A stretch of 64,000 nt of DNA, taken from Acanthosoma haemorrhoidale (taxonomy: Eukaryota; Arthropoda; Insecta; Hemiptera; Acanthosomatidae). The notes under the pieces were generated by a model. That model was not told the DNA's origin. It saw only the letters and a program-made list of their open reading frames with translations, and searched no databases. Where the stretch lies: NCBI GenBank assembly GCA_930367205.1, contig OV884011.1, forward strand, positions 118,913,866-118,977,865, in the 5' to 3' direction. How positions within the stretch are numbered: the first letter of the stretch is position 1; the number at the start of each line of letters is the position of its first letter. The position numbers were made by a program, and so were the translations under genes. Shown here piece by piece: positions 24,001 to 36,500 of this stretch.

Positions 24001-26684
24001 CATTTTTCTATTCTTCTAAGTAAGTTATTCTAATTTAAGTGAAAGATTTAATAAGCCCCATTATAGGTAATCATTTTATTTATAGGTTTTGATCAGTTGA
24101 CTCTTACAACTTTTCGTTTCATAGACATATTAATAATTCCTGATAATAGTTGACAATTTGTTGTGATATAAAAGATCTGAGTTCAATTTCTAAGCAGGCT
24201 ATTGAAAAACTCAGGCTATTTAAGTATGTTTAAGTAGTAAAGGCTATTTCACAAGTTGTAGGTTTAATATGATATAATAAATTGAAGACTCAGTTAACAG
24301 ATCTACTATTCTATACAGAGTGATATAAAATGGCTTATATATTACAGTACTGACTCGCCCCTATATTTTTCTTGTTACACTAACCAGTATATGTGTGAAA
24401 TTTGGTGTAAATATGACAAAAAATAACTATACAGTTGGTTAGTGGTAAAACAGGCCCTAATATTCAGACAGTCATAAGACACTGAACAGAACTGGCTCCT
24501 AATTTATACTTTTCTAACTTATATAATATAATATATTAGAGAGAGATTATAAAGTAAAAAAATCCCCCTTCCTGGGAAGAATTTTGATATGTGCTAATGT
24601 TTCACATCACTCAGAAATAAAATAAAATTATTCATTATGATTTAAATGTTTTTTTAGATGTTCTAAAACACTTATTTAACATTTATTTTTAATACAGAAA
24701 TAGAAAACAAGTTTTCATTTTATTTAAATTAATAATAATTTTAGAGTAGAATATTTATGCCATTGAGTAAAGTATTATCTAGAAAAATAAATTGTATAGT
24801 CCAAATAAATAAAAAAACAGATAATGTCACCAACCATAATTTAAATAAATTCTATTTTATATGATGTGAAGGTATATAATATTTGTTAATTAATAGTAAG
24901 AAAAGAAACATATCAAAGTTCAGACTAAATGTATATTTTTTTCAACCTTTAATGATAAATATTTTGTTGCTGAATATCCAGGTTTGTTATAATTGATTAT
25001 AACAAGCTAATTTTTGTATGTGTGTAATATTAAACATATCGTTTCACATGGTAAAAATTAAATAGTATCGACATTTATTAAGGGTCAACAACAACTTCAA
25101 TAACTATCAGGATGATCAAAGTTCTATGTGAGAAAATAAAACAACTAAAATAATCAGCCATGCTTTTCTCATTATTGAACTGAAAATTAACAAATAATTG
25201 GAATTGGATATTAGTTCAGGGTGTTCGCAATACTGTTTCTATCTGGATGGTTCTAATATAGGAACTGATGACACCTTCAAGGTTATGAAAAATACTGTGA
25301 TTTGTACGTACTAAAATTTGAATTAGCATGCAAATTTAATTATTTATTTATTTAAAAAAATAAATAAGGGTATAACTTTAATAATGAATTAGAGTAAACT
25401 GACTTACCTTTTAATTGTCAGTCTTGTTTCCTTACCTGTTAGTTATTGAAGTGTTATGACAAAATGAATCATATATAAAAATTTCAGCATAACACAATAA
25501 ACATGCCAATATTAAATTATTTGCAATAACCTTTTGATCAAGACAAAGCTTACAAAAATGATTATTATTAACTAATTCTAATGTAAGCTCCAAATACTAT
25601 AGTTATAGCATTAAATGTTGCAAATAAAAGTTAAATAATAAAAAAACCCTGTATGATAATGGAGAAATAGTCTTGAATGATATTATAATATTGACATATA
25701 TTTAATTCCTGACATCTAGTATTTCAAAACATGACGTCAAATGTCAGAACACCTTTTCTTTTTCATATACACCAGAGATGGGTTTATACACTTAAAATAA
25801 TTATGAACGGTGCATTATTAATAATTAATATGGAAGACTAATTTTAACTTACGTTAAGAGTTTGATAATCTCCAGATTCTTCAGGTGGTCGTGGTTTACA
25901 CTTTCCGCAACAGAAATTGCAGAAGCAACAGAAACAACAACAGCAGCAATAGCAAACTGTTATTAGACCGCAAAATAATATCAGGGCCTGAAAAAATGAT
26001 TTTTGAGATTAACTATAATTTTTTTGATATGAAATGTTTAGATAGACAACAAATTTGAAGGAGAGCATGAGTCACTATGCAAATAACGATATGTAACATT
26101 ACCTTACACCATCCTGATGTCACAAGGAAATATGCATTAACATTCTCTTCGCCAAATTGTTCGGCTATATATAATCCAAGGGATCCGTAATTATCATATA
26201 TATTGCGTTTGGTAAGATCGATGAGAATGGCATGGGCTCTGTTGAGCTCTTTAAACTGCAAGAAATAAAACAAGTATTGTTAAGATCATCTTATTTTAGA
26301 TAATTTAAACAAAGCAATGCAAAAAATCATGGTACAATACCTTATCAGCCGCCTCTGGATTATTAGGATTTTTATCAGGGTGGTACTTTAAAGCAAGTTT
26401 GCGATAGGTACGTTTAATGTCATCCTGAGTAGCAGTTTTAGGCAGGCCAAGAATTAAATAAAGTGAATCTCCAGAAGTCCTAGGATAAAAAAAATTAATT
26501 AGTGTATTAATAATAATCCATTTATAAATTTAAAATGAATATAAACATGAAAATGTCTACCATTTTATAATTATAAACCAACTGTACAAAACGTTTTAGC
26601 ATATAAAATTAAACAACCAAAAAAATAAGAACGAAATCAAAGAAAACCAATAAAATATACTTACGATAATTTTCGCTTATCCAT
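9098..26684 (-). CDS. Csp: Cysteine string protein (DNAJC5-type co-chaperone), complete, 6 exons
   Basis: Synaptic-vesicle J-domain co-chaperone that recruits Hsc70 for regulated exocytosis; known family members sit on vesicle membranes through palmitoylated cysteines. Coding exons, in order: 26684-26665, 26479-26341, 26255-26103, 25987-25853, 17393-17331 and 9268-9098; all junctions are GT-AG and the frame stays open, giving 226 aa. The N-terminus MDKRKLSTSGDSLY is the family signature. The J domain spans about residues 10-80 with HPD at 40-42, followed by the linker with [20 protein letters not shown]. The cysteine string (about residues 110-134) holds 13 Cys with few other residues. The tail contains VTSQP, FA-MP-P and TYTP, as I recall for insect Csp. 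The first four exons are compact; introns 4 and 5 are about 8.5 and 8.1 kb. The gene is divergent from the SLC17 gene at 27564. The 3'UTR is probably long; minus-strand AATAAA candidates lie near 8330 and 7935. Confidence 0.95.
9339..9391 (+). repeat. 53-base direct repeat, copy B
   Basis: Partner of 8943-8995, in intron 5 of Csp, just upstream (in gene sense) of the final exon. A shorter match, GGGGGCGGGCA, occurs both inside the exon (9182-9192) and beyond this copy (9435-9445). Confidence 0.85.
9392..17330. other. Csp intron 5
   Basis: About 8 kb of AT-rich intron (its first bases are at 9269). It holds homopolymer runs, including a G-run at 10966-10974 and several T- or A-runs, and the SINE-like B box at 15197-15210. 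I saw no convincing further exon. Confidence 0.6.
15190..15275 (-). repeat. tRNA-derived SINE-like remnant
   Basis: Minus strand carries GGTTCTGGGTTCAAATCCCC at about 15216-15197, a clear polymerase III B box, with CTAGTTAGCATATG about 40 bases upstream where the A box should be. Cloverleaf stems are not complete, so a SINE head rather than a tRNA gene. Confidence 0.5.
17331..17393 (-). CDS. Csp: Csp exon 5, 21-codon in-frame cassette exon
   Basis: A 63-base exon bounded by TTTTGTAG and CAG|GTAAGA, both introns in phase 0, encoding 21 residues (starts RDDQSGAG, ends SNARQ). It follows the exon with the cysteine string and lies alone between two 8-kb introns. Skipping it would keep the frame. 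I recall that Drosophila Csp isoforms differ by a 21-residue segment near this place; that link is from memory and should be checked. Confidence 0.85.
19019..19068. repeat. AT dinucleotide microsatellite
   Basis: Two AT runs, 19019-19033 and 19047-19068, separated by AATTATCATTTGAG. Confidence 0.9.
20069..21195 (+). pseudogene. Decayed intronless ORF of a repeat-encoded PIN-like/Cys-rich protein family
   Basis: Plus-strand pieces in three frames line up with a large family of intronless, multicopy insect and invertebrate proteins, usually annotated only as uncharacterised, that I recall from genome annotations. Piece 1 (20069-20600): [90 protein letters not shown]. Piece 2 (about 20600-20995): [36 protein letters not shown], then [16 protein letters not shown] from the Cys-rich tail. 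Piece 3 (21000-21195): frame-shifted tail. The central part expected between pieces 1 and 2 (the GEDTDLL-type region) is missing, so this copy has an internal deletion besides a stop and frameshifts. It sits in the 8.5-kb Csp intron on the opposite strand. The PIN-like assignment is inference. Confidence 0.7.
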
Positions 26685-27563
26685 GTTTTCTGTTTTATTG
26701 TTATTATTTAAACCCTAAAAACTAAATATATCTAGTTTCCTAAAAGTAATAAACGGAAATTATTTAGGAGCGACATGAGACTAGAATGTAAATCAAGAAT
26801 TAGATAATGCAGCTGTTATGAGACTCTATGAGAACCACAATCGACCATAAGTCAAAGAGAAACCAACTCTGAGTACTCCTGGATCAAGTGATACTGAAAT
26901 TGCGCCGGGACCACTTGCGCACTAACAGAACGATCTCAATGCAACACCTTCTCAATACAATCACTATACTTAGAAATATAATAAATACAGCTTATCTAGA
27001 CAATAAAAACCAACAAAAATACGCTGAGAATTAATTATTCCCCTATGACGTTTTATTAATTCCCCCTAATAAAAATGTAATGATGAAATCAAATTATTAT
27101 TATCATTATTATTATTTATCTATGGATTCATTTTGTTTTATCCCTAGCGATTTGTGAAAATGTTAATAGGATCCAGCTATGTATGGATAACTTAATAGAC
27201 ACGACCTTATTTTGGCGTAGGTTATCAGTTGTTATAACAGATGTCTGCTGCCAGCAGTACTATCATGGATAAATATTGTTTACATTGTCTTTATCATAAT
27301 GTTTCCATTTATTTTATTTGATGTTTGGTCTTACTATAGTGTTTACACAATTTAATTGCATTGTGTGTATATGTCTATTTAGTTTCGAATTCTATAACAG
27401 GGAAATCTTTTACCATATTATATCAACTTTTAAATGATTACAGTGCTGCTGACAGTTTTTATTTTTACAAACAATAATAAAAATGTCAAGCTTGTTTGAT
27501 TTACAGTTAGCAATAGAAATTTGATAGCCTTGTTTCTAGTCACATTATTAGATCCACAGAAAT
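26685..27563. promoter_or_regulatory. Divergent promoter interval between Csp and the SLC17 gene
   Basis: The two start codons (26684 minus, 27564 plus) are 879 bases apart and point away from each other, so the promoters and 5'UTRs of both must lie here unless there are further-upstream non-coding exons. The less AT-rich part is about 26860-26960. A possible minus-strand acceptor (TTACTTTTAG, near 26740) upstream of the Csp ATG suggests a 5'UTR intron. I see no clear TATA box. Assignment is by position only. Confidence 0.5.
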
Positions 27564-30500
27564 ATGCCTAAAATAAAAATGCTTCCTAAAACATCTAGGA
27601 TTGTTGGATTATGTTCTATGGCTAATTTTATCAATGCTGCTGATAGAGTAATTATGCCTATTGCAATAGTGCCTATGACGGATGAATTTAAGTGGAGTTT
27701 ACATTGGCAAGGCTGGATACTTTCTGCTTTTGCTTTCGGTTATTTCACCAGTCAGGTATGCTAATGTAATTCCATTAATATTATTATTATTTTGTATTTC
27801 TAAAAGTTCAATGTACACTGTTATTGTAATGATGAACAACTTATCACTTCTATTCAGTTGTCAATAATTTGTGGTTGTGAATCCTGTAGCTTGGTATGTA
27901 ACAAGTCCGAATATGATACTGTCAAAGTTAAATAGGTAATAAAATTCAAAAATATTAATCATATTTGATAACATTAGGATGGCATATTGTAGTTGATAAA
28001 ACACTTGACCTCAGAGTTCTGGCAATGAATTTGATACCAGCTTTAAATTTTCTGTCCAACCAACCAACTTTCTACTCTGTCATAAGTTCTTCATGGGGCT
28101 CTCCCTACATCCATGAAATTTGCATCTAGCCCTTTTTGTTTGGATTGGAGTTATAGATCTATAAATCATCCGGGATTTTATAGATATTTTAAGACTACAC
28201 ATAATGCTATTTTATGGAGAGGTGAGAAATCTGCATCAAATAAGTTGAAATTCTTTTTATTTATATATCTGCTATGGTTAACCAGTAGTCTAGCGCTGTC
28301 AATACTTATGACAACGCTATTAATACTTTAAATAAATTATACCTCACTTCTGTTGATGAGGTTTATGCTTATAATAGACAAAAACTTGAAAGGAAATAAA
28401 AATTGTCCTGAGTCATTGCCCCATAAGAATAGCAAAAAGGTAAAAATATCTTATCTAGCCTGCAAAAAAAAATGACCTGGATTACACTGTGATTAGCCTA
28501 TAAATCAACCAACATATTAAAATAAAAAACATAAATGAGTAAAGCTCAATGATGTTCGGTAACAAGCTCTCGACTGGAAATGTAGGATGTAGGAAAAATA
28601 AAGGATATTATTTGGGATGATGGGTGCCTTTCACTAAGGGGAGTCCCATTTGAAGGTAGTATGAGAAGGATATGGGGTGTGGGATGCCTAAAAGAGGCGG
28701 TTGGATTCGGGAAGGTAGTGAGAGTATACCTATGGTGGAGCCTAGGGGTACTAGGCATTGGTTTAAAGTCGGCTTTTTCCTCATTCCTATATTGTCTGAA
28801 AATAATTTTTTTTTCTTTTTTTCTTTCATAGCCCCTTTAAATTTCCAGATAATTATATAAAATTATAGATCCTCAGGTGAATCTATTTACAAATTATACA
28901 CAGAAATCCGCAGAAAATAAAAAGAAAAATTATTTTGGGCTAATGAGTGCCTTTCACTAAGGGGAGTCCCCCATTTGAAGGATGTATGAGAAGGATATAG
29001 GGTGTGGAATGCCTAAAAAGGCGGATGGAATCAGGAAGGTAGTGAGATTCTACCAAGGGTTGAGCCTAGGGGCACCTAGGCAATGGATTGTAGTCGGCCA
29101 GGCAAAGCCTGGCCCGCCCCGGCAGGGGCCTGAAATGAGTCAGCCTCTCGGCCGGAAGGTCGACCCTGCTTACACAGGTAGATGGGGTCTTGTGGCTTCG
29201 GTTGAGTCGGCCGGCAGATCGGCCTCGATATCTCGGCTGGGTGTAAGTCGTTCAGTCATCGGGTTCAATGACGTCGATCATCTTCCAGGCTTCGGCGGTC
29301 CAGCAGTGCTTCCATCTGACGGGCATTGGTGGTGGTTGAAGGTCGGAGAATAGTGGGTTGTGGCTATGTCTGTGTGAGTCAAAAAATTTGATGTGCCTTC
29401 TCTTGATAAAATCTTGAATGGTGAGCACTTCAAATTTTTTATGCATCTCGTCTGCCTTCATTCGGTCGAACAGGGTATGTTTGAGGGAGGTGCGGAGAAC
29501 TCTGTTCTGAAATTTCTGGAGCGTTTGGAGAGTGTTAGGAGTCAGAAACTTGAAGAGAGGGGTCCCATACATCAAAGCAGGTCTTAGGACGCTCTGGTAT
29601 ATCAGCAGCTTGAGGCGTACCGATAAAGCCGGGCTGTGAAGTAGGTGTCCGAGGCCTTTTACTAAAGAAAATAATATTATAAGAATTATTATAATATAAA
29701 AGATTGCTGTGATATATTTAAATAGGGAATGAACAAAATTAATAAAAAATGAATATAATAATAAGGAATTGGTAAAGTCTAGAAAGAAGTGGCAATGGGC
29801 AGAAGAGTACCGCCATCCCAATTCAGGATAGTGCTGCAAAATTCAACAGTCTCTGGGAATTCTGATATAAATCTTATAAAAGATTGGACACCTTGCCCTA
29901 GTAAAAATAGGAGAAGACGAGAGGAAACCAGAAGTTGGCACGTGTGTATTGGGAGTAGATTATTGGATCGATTGAGCAGTTTGAGGTTGGAAATGGAACC
30001 ATTTTTGACTGGTGAGAAGAAGTGGTTAAGATGAACTACAATGGAGAAAGAAGAAATATAATTTAGGATTTAGAGGAGACCCAACGATAATTATGTTGGA
30101 TTTATCCGCATTCAATTGAAGATTATGGAGAGAGGTCCAGGTTTTCGTAAACTTGTTATTAGATATCAGTTTACTGGTAAGTCCATAAACTCATATTTAT
30201 AAGCACAGAATGTTTGGCTAAAGATCGCCAATTTAAATCCAGCATTGTGTTATTTTGTCTGAGATGCAACTTTGTCTTTCTCTCTCTTAAAACTGTTAGA
30301 GCTAGATCCTTGTAGTTGGTTTCTCAACAGGCCTTTCTTATAATTAATTTCCAATTGTGAATGCAATTTCTAATGATGAAACTACTGTCAGATTCTCATT
30401 CTCCAAACCAACAGCCTAGACCTCTCCAAGAAAAGTTACTTGTTATAACTATGCAGATCCGAACTGAAAGATGCAGCTAATATATCCGTTAAAACATAGT

Positions 30501-33500
30501 TATAAGACCCAGTTTATACTTCATAGTACATACTACTCCCTCCTATAATACAGATTTGTTTATAACAATAACAATTTTGGCCCTAAAATATAAATTTGTT
30601 AGCTTGCAGATGTACGTTAACACAATTTCCCTTGTAATGGAAATTTTTCTCTAGCTAACTTCAGCCTGGGATTTTTTTTTGAAAAGTATATATTCTGAAA
30701 AACTTTAACAGTGAGATTACTTTGATCGTGGAACTAGCATTTTGACTATTTCACTAGCCATTAAAATTGGGTGATTATAACTTACCATCTTTTCATTATA
30801 ACATAATTTGATTTAATATTCAGTATCAGGATAAATTTTAGGAAAGCTTTCAAGTAACATCATTTTTCTCAAAGGTTAATTCTCAATTACCTTCTCTGCT
30901 CGTAGTAAACCACACATGTTTAGTTTGTTGATGTGTGGTACATGCAGGTTTGGTTTAAGACTTCAGAACACTGACAGTTTTCTAACTGTTGTTTCATGAT
31001 TTGATTTGACACAAAACTAAGAAGTTTGTATATCTTAAAAAGAAAATGCATCACACAATCAAGAGTTTCATTACTGTTTACGAGTTTTTTTAATATTTTA
31101 ATGACTGTTAACAATAATAGTCCACTTAAGTCCCTACACATAATAGATATTATTAATTAGGGCACCAAAATCTATAATTTAATATCCTACTTTGTAAGAT
31201 AGGAAAATATTTATTTTTAATTACAAGAGCCATCCAAATTCTCTTCCAAGATCACTTTTAAATATCGTCCATCCCTACTGCCCTTCTCAGATATTGAATA
31301 AGAAGTGGCCCCATGATCTTTTGTAAATATGTAGTCATTAGGAGTTCTGGTTAGTTTTCTCCTTTCATGTCCTAAGTGTCTGTCGCTCTTACACTCTCCT
31401 TCATCCACCTCTGCTATGCAGCAAATCCTCGCCTGCTCCATAGCCAAGAAGGTGACAATAATGTAGATGGTTTGGGTAATCTCTGGGCTATGTGCACATG
31501 ACTGAATGGTATGAATGAAAGAGTAAATGTAAATTTGCAAATACAGTATGAATTATATCTTCTATCTCAATTATCTATTACCCTTCTAAGGCTGATTTTA
31601 ATTTTATTCAAACAAAAATTTACTGTGAAAATTAAAAGTAGTTGATTAATAATTGACCCTTCATAATGCTGCTTTTATTTTAGTATCACTGAGGTATCAA
31701 GTAAAACTTTCTCACAAAGTATCATTCCTCTATATGAAACAGGGGGCTTTAAAAAAATTGTGAATAAATCTTTGATGACTTTACATAATTATAGTCCACT
31801 TAAGCCCCAACATATATTATAAATCCCATTATAAATTAATTCTTTGATGTGTTCATTTCTCACCCTCTGAGATATTGATTGTTTAGCCGATATCCACAAA
31901 TTCATCTCTGCACTAAACAGTCTCTTTCTTTGTTTATCATTTATCATACACAGACTATGATCTGTACATGACAATGAGCTCTGTATAACTCTCTCCTATA
32001 ACACGGGGAATAAATTCCTCAAAAATACCAGGCAATAGGAATCCATGTACAGGAGGTCCTGAATGAAAAAGGTTGCTTATTATGATTATCATCGAAGCAT
32101 TATTATTACTATAAAATAATTACTTAATGAAATATTATGTTTATGCATTTAATTTGAGGCTACAAGACTGGTGTTCCTTTGTTTTTCTGGATTCTTCTTA
32201 GAGTTGTCTCATTTTTAGAGTTTTGTGTTGTTTTTTTAAAACTAGAAACCCTCACATTTTCACCTGTGTGTCTGTCTGTCCTGGACTTTGCGAGTAGCCT
32301 ATTCAATCTAGAACATGAAATTGTAAGAAATGGAAAATAAGGACATTTCTACATGACTAAGTGTTATTAATTAATTAGTTGGTATTAACAGAAAACAAAT
32401 TTGAGTGAAGAGGATATTTTTTAAAACAGTTCACTACCGATCAAAGTCACGTGAGAATTCTTTAAAATACAAATGACGTAATTGTTATCAATGGTGGCAA
32501 AGGTAATTTGACCAATATCATGATCAAACACGACTTCCTCTTCAAAATGTATGACCTTATTATTATTATATTAAATGATACCTGTATGACCTTATTACAT
32601 TAAAGATACTTTCATCTACAAACCTTCATCAAACTAACAACACCCATAGACTTTTATTAGAAATAATCTTCTTAACCTCAGTTCTCTAAAATGATCTGGG
32701 CTGTCAACTTCTACCATTTCACATCCTAGATATGTAAATTAAATAACTTGCTATTAACATTTTAATTATAATTGTTCCTCTATGTATCTTCAAATATTTT
32801 AAATATCAGCTATAAGTTCCATTTGATGACTTGGTGATCTTAAAAATAAAATGAGCCCATGAAAAATAACTAATGATGATTACAAAATTAGTTAGTAAGA
32901 AATGATAATAATAAATGTATCGTTTCAAATTAAAGACCCCTATATCTTAATTAATAATATGAAATACACATTGGGTATTTAGTGGATTGCAATATTGAAC
33001 AATATTTGCAGCCATAATGAAACCCTTAACTGCTGTGTGATACACTCCATATTTTTAGTCAGACAATCTTATTTATATATAATTAGTTAACAATCTGGAT
33101 GTTACCATCCTTTTCAACATGCTTGGCTTACCGAGCATTGAATTTGGTTCTTGTTTGGAAGATACATATATTCTTTATATTTTTAATTTCCTTTGAAGTA
33201 ATATGACTATAAAAAGAAAAATAGCTTGATATTTCCTTACTATATTTTTATACATGAGAGCATAGAAACTAGCCAACTGAAATGATAAAAACAGGGTTCA
33301 ATAATATAAACATATCATTACATTGTATAGATATAAATGGGTGCTTTGTTTTTAGGTTATAGGTGCTTGCGCTGCCAACAGATTTGGTGGAAAAACTGTA
33401 CTGTTATTTGCAGTATTCCTTTGGTCAATATCAACTACTGTGACTCCACTTCTTGCAACATCAATTCCTGCTCTTGTGTTTTGTCGAGTTATATTAGGAC

Positions 33501-36500
33501 TTGGAGAAGGACTTGGTAAATATGTGAATTATTGTCAAGTTATGTAAGTAATTGTTAATTTAACTTTAAAAAAATGTTGTTTATTTTTTTAGGTTTGCCT
33601 ACAATTTTTCATATATTTGCTCATAACATTCCAATCGAAGAAAGATCAAGAGCATTTGGATATTTAGTTGCAGCAGGTTCTGTGGGACAGACTGTTGCCT
33701 CCATTGTAAGTTGTCAGTAACTGTTATATTAATTAGCTAGTAAAGACTGGACGAGACCCATGTTATTCTTCTTATATTGTAGTTGACAAAAGATAAATTA
33801 AGTCCCTGCATCATTTCGTTGCCTAATTGAGACCAGAACTTCAAAGTCTAGTGCATAATTTACATCGCTCTTCTTCCGACCAAAATCAAAATTTAATAAT
33901 CTTAATTTTTTTTACTTAAAATCAGGGACACAGGAAAATTGTCATCTTCCATTTAGAAAAAAAATCTTTTGATTTTTTACTTTTGAAGTGGGTAGAACTT
34001 CCATGGGAAATTTCATGCCTAGATTGGTCAGGGGACTCCATACCATAAGCCAGTTCTGGCTATCTAGGCCATTTGACTTTTACCAGTCCAATAAATAAAT
34101 TTCAGTCCTACAAATGTGTCTAACCGGGTGGTAAGGTTGATGGATATCAGTGCTCATTTTGTCTTGGACACATAAAACATACAAGCAGGCAGTCAGACTG
34201 AGAAAATCTACCACCCTTTGTCTTTACCCATTTTCAATTTAAGCACCCAATGTATCGAGATACCTGTTCTAAGTAAGTAATAGGCCCCATCTTACCAAGG
34301 GAACGCCTGAAAACAACTATTGGCCAAGATCTTATAATAGGTAAACTTAAGTAACCTGTAGTCTGATCCTACATTCACTCCATTTCGAGGTACTTGCTCT
34401 GTATCAAATCAAAATCAAAGATGATAGCTATGTTGATTATGTAAGACAAATTATCCTACGGTACCTAAGCTTGTTTGATGCTAACAAAATTTACAATACA
34501 TCTTCATACTGCAGGATTATGCCCTTAATGGCTCATTCTTTATACATTAATTTTTTTTTTTTAATATGCATTTAAGTAAAGGAAGGGAAGGACCTGTCAA
34601 ACACTTAGTTGAAACTCTCATTAAATAATAATATTTAGTTAAAAACTTTTTTTACTTATTTATCAAACTGTGAGTTCATGGTTCGCAGTGAAATTAGATT
34701 TGAGCGAGTTTTATTTGTTGGGAATCTACTTACGTAAGAAAGATGTATGATTTTTTATTATGTTAGAATGTTTTTCCTGAGTCAGAAGGAAAAACTGACA
34801 TCATTCTTTCAATAACCTCATCCCATTCCCAAAAAATACATCCACTCAATTTTTTATTTATACTGGAAACCGAGCCATTTAGAACCTTGCATCTCGATAA
34901 CGTAAGGAGATCAAATATTCGTTGTTAGTGGTAGGATTTAATCAGTATAGCATTAACAGGAAATAGGCTTAATTTGTAATGTATTACTTCTTTTTATTAT
35001 ATCTAATGTATTTGTTCATCAAATAATCCTGAACATCTCATTGAAACAGCAAGTGTAAAAATAATAAAATTTAAGTGCCAAAATCCTTCTGATTTCCTGA
35101 AAATTTATATAACTGAAAAATATGCAGACATAGTATACAGTTCTCCGGTGAGTCTCAAATATAGCAGTGTATGCATATGGGATGCTTTGAATATCTGCTA
35201 GTATTAAATACCTTCGAGAGAGAATAATTTTTAGTAAGTACCCTGGTTTATAATAATTAAACTATTATGTTGCTTTACAAAGAACAGAATGTTTTATTCA
35301 GTTGGTAAATTGTTTCTGAATTAGTTAGCTTTTTAGCATGCTAGAGTAGTACAAACTATTTTCACTCAATAGTGTTATTAATAATATATTGTAACCACAC
35401 ATTTCTTTGATATGAATAATTTTTTTAAATGTCTGTGATATTTTATTTAGTTAGAACATTCCGACAAAAGTGGTTTTATTACATCTCTTTTGTTTACAGA
35501 TTTGTCCCCATCTTGCTTGGCAAACTGGATTCTATTTGTTTGGCACACTTGGTATTGTCTGGGTTCTTATATGGATCATTTTTTACAGTGAAAATAAAAC
35601 TCCTCAGAGGGATGAAATTCCTCTATTTATGCCTAAGGTACGGTACACTAAACTAATTAAGCCAAAATTCTAGATTGGTACTTGTGCATTATCACTAACA
35701 CTCCATTTGTGAGATGTTTTGTATTAAGGCTTTATTGAGTTAGGTTAATTCTAAGTACCATTGCTTAACAATGATTACACAATTGCATTCATTCTTCATG
35801 AGAGTTTGACATTTGAAAAAACCTTTAAACACGCATACTAATAGTGTATTTAACTTGAATAAGTGTACAGTGTTATAATTTTTAAAAATCACCTAATAAG
35901 CTCCTTCTAAAAATTTCTTATTTTTTTTTTAAGGTCACTAATACAAATGTGAGATGGACAGAATTTTTAAACCATTGGGCCCTTTGGGCTGTATATTTGG
36001 CTCATTTCGCAATGAATTGGTCAAACTATATAATTATGCAGTGGTTGCCAACTTATTTAGCTCGAAATTTGGGAGCAAATAAGGAAAGCATCAGCCTTAC
36101 TGCAGTTCCTTATATTATAAATTCATTAGTTGGGATTCGTGAGTATTAAATTAATTGTAAATATAATTTAATTAATTAAATTTAGTAGTATTAAATCTTA
36201 GAAAATAATATGATTTAGGGGATAGGAGAATAGACACCGGTGCTCAGTCGATTTTTCCCTTTCCCTTTACCTGTTTTGTGCGTTTTCCATATTTATGAAA
36301 TATATTTTGTAGAACTTATATTGAGAAAAAGAAACTTGGTTTGAATTTTTGAAATTGTGTTCCAAGTATGTACTTAAGAACAAAGCAAATTTATATATTA
36401 GGTAGTTAGTCAAAATGGCCATAAAATTAAAAATAGATATAATAGTGCTTGTTTAGTTCAATTCTCAAACTGAGCGAGCAAGGCCTATAACCCAGTACTA

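Larger units (their letters stand above)
17394..25852. other. Csp intron 4
   Basis: About 8.5 kb. It contains an AT microsatellite near 19019-19068, the decayed Cys-rich ORF at 20069-21195, and two donor-like minus-strand sites (near 25430 and 25408, CAG|GTAAGG and AAG|GTAAGT) without a clear exon before them. A minus-strand CTACAG|GTAAGA near 21973 could also be a cryptic exon end. Confidence 0.6.
27756..33355. other. Intron 1 of the SLC17 gene
   Basis: 5.6 kb intron crowded with repeats: LINE 3' ends at 28612-30185, a dispersed-repeat copy in minus orientation (30990-31850, interrupted) and one in plus orientation (32230-33060). Confidence 0.8.
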
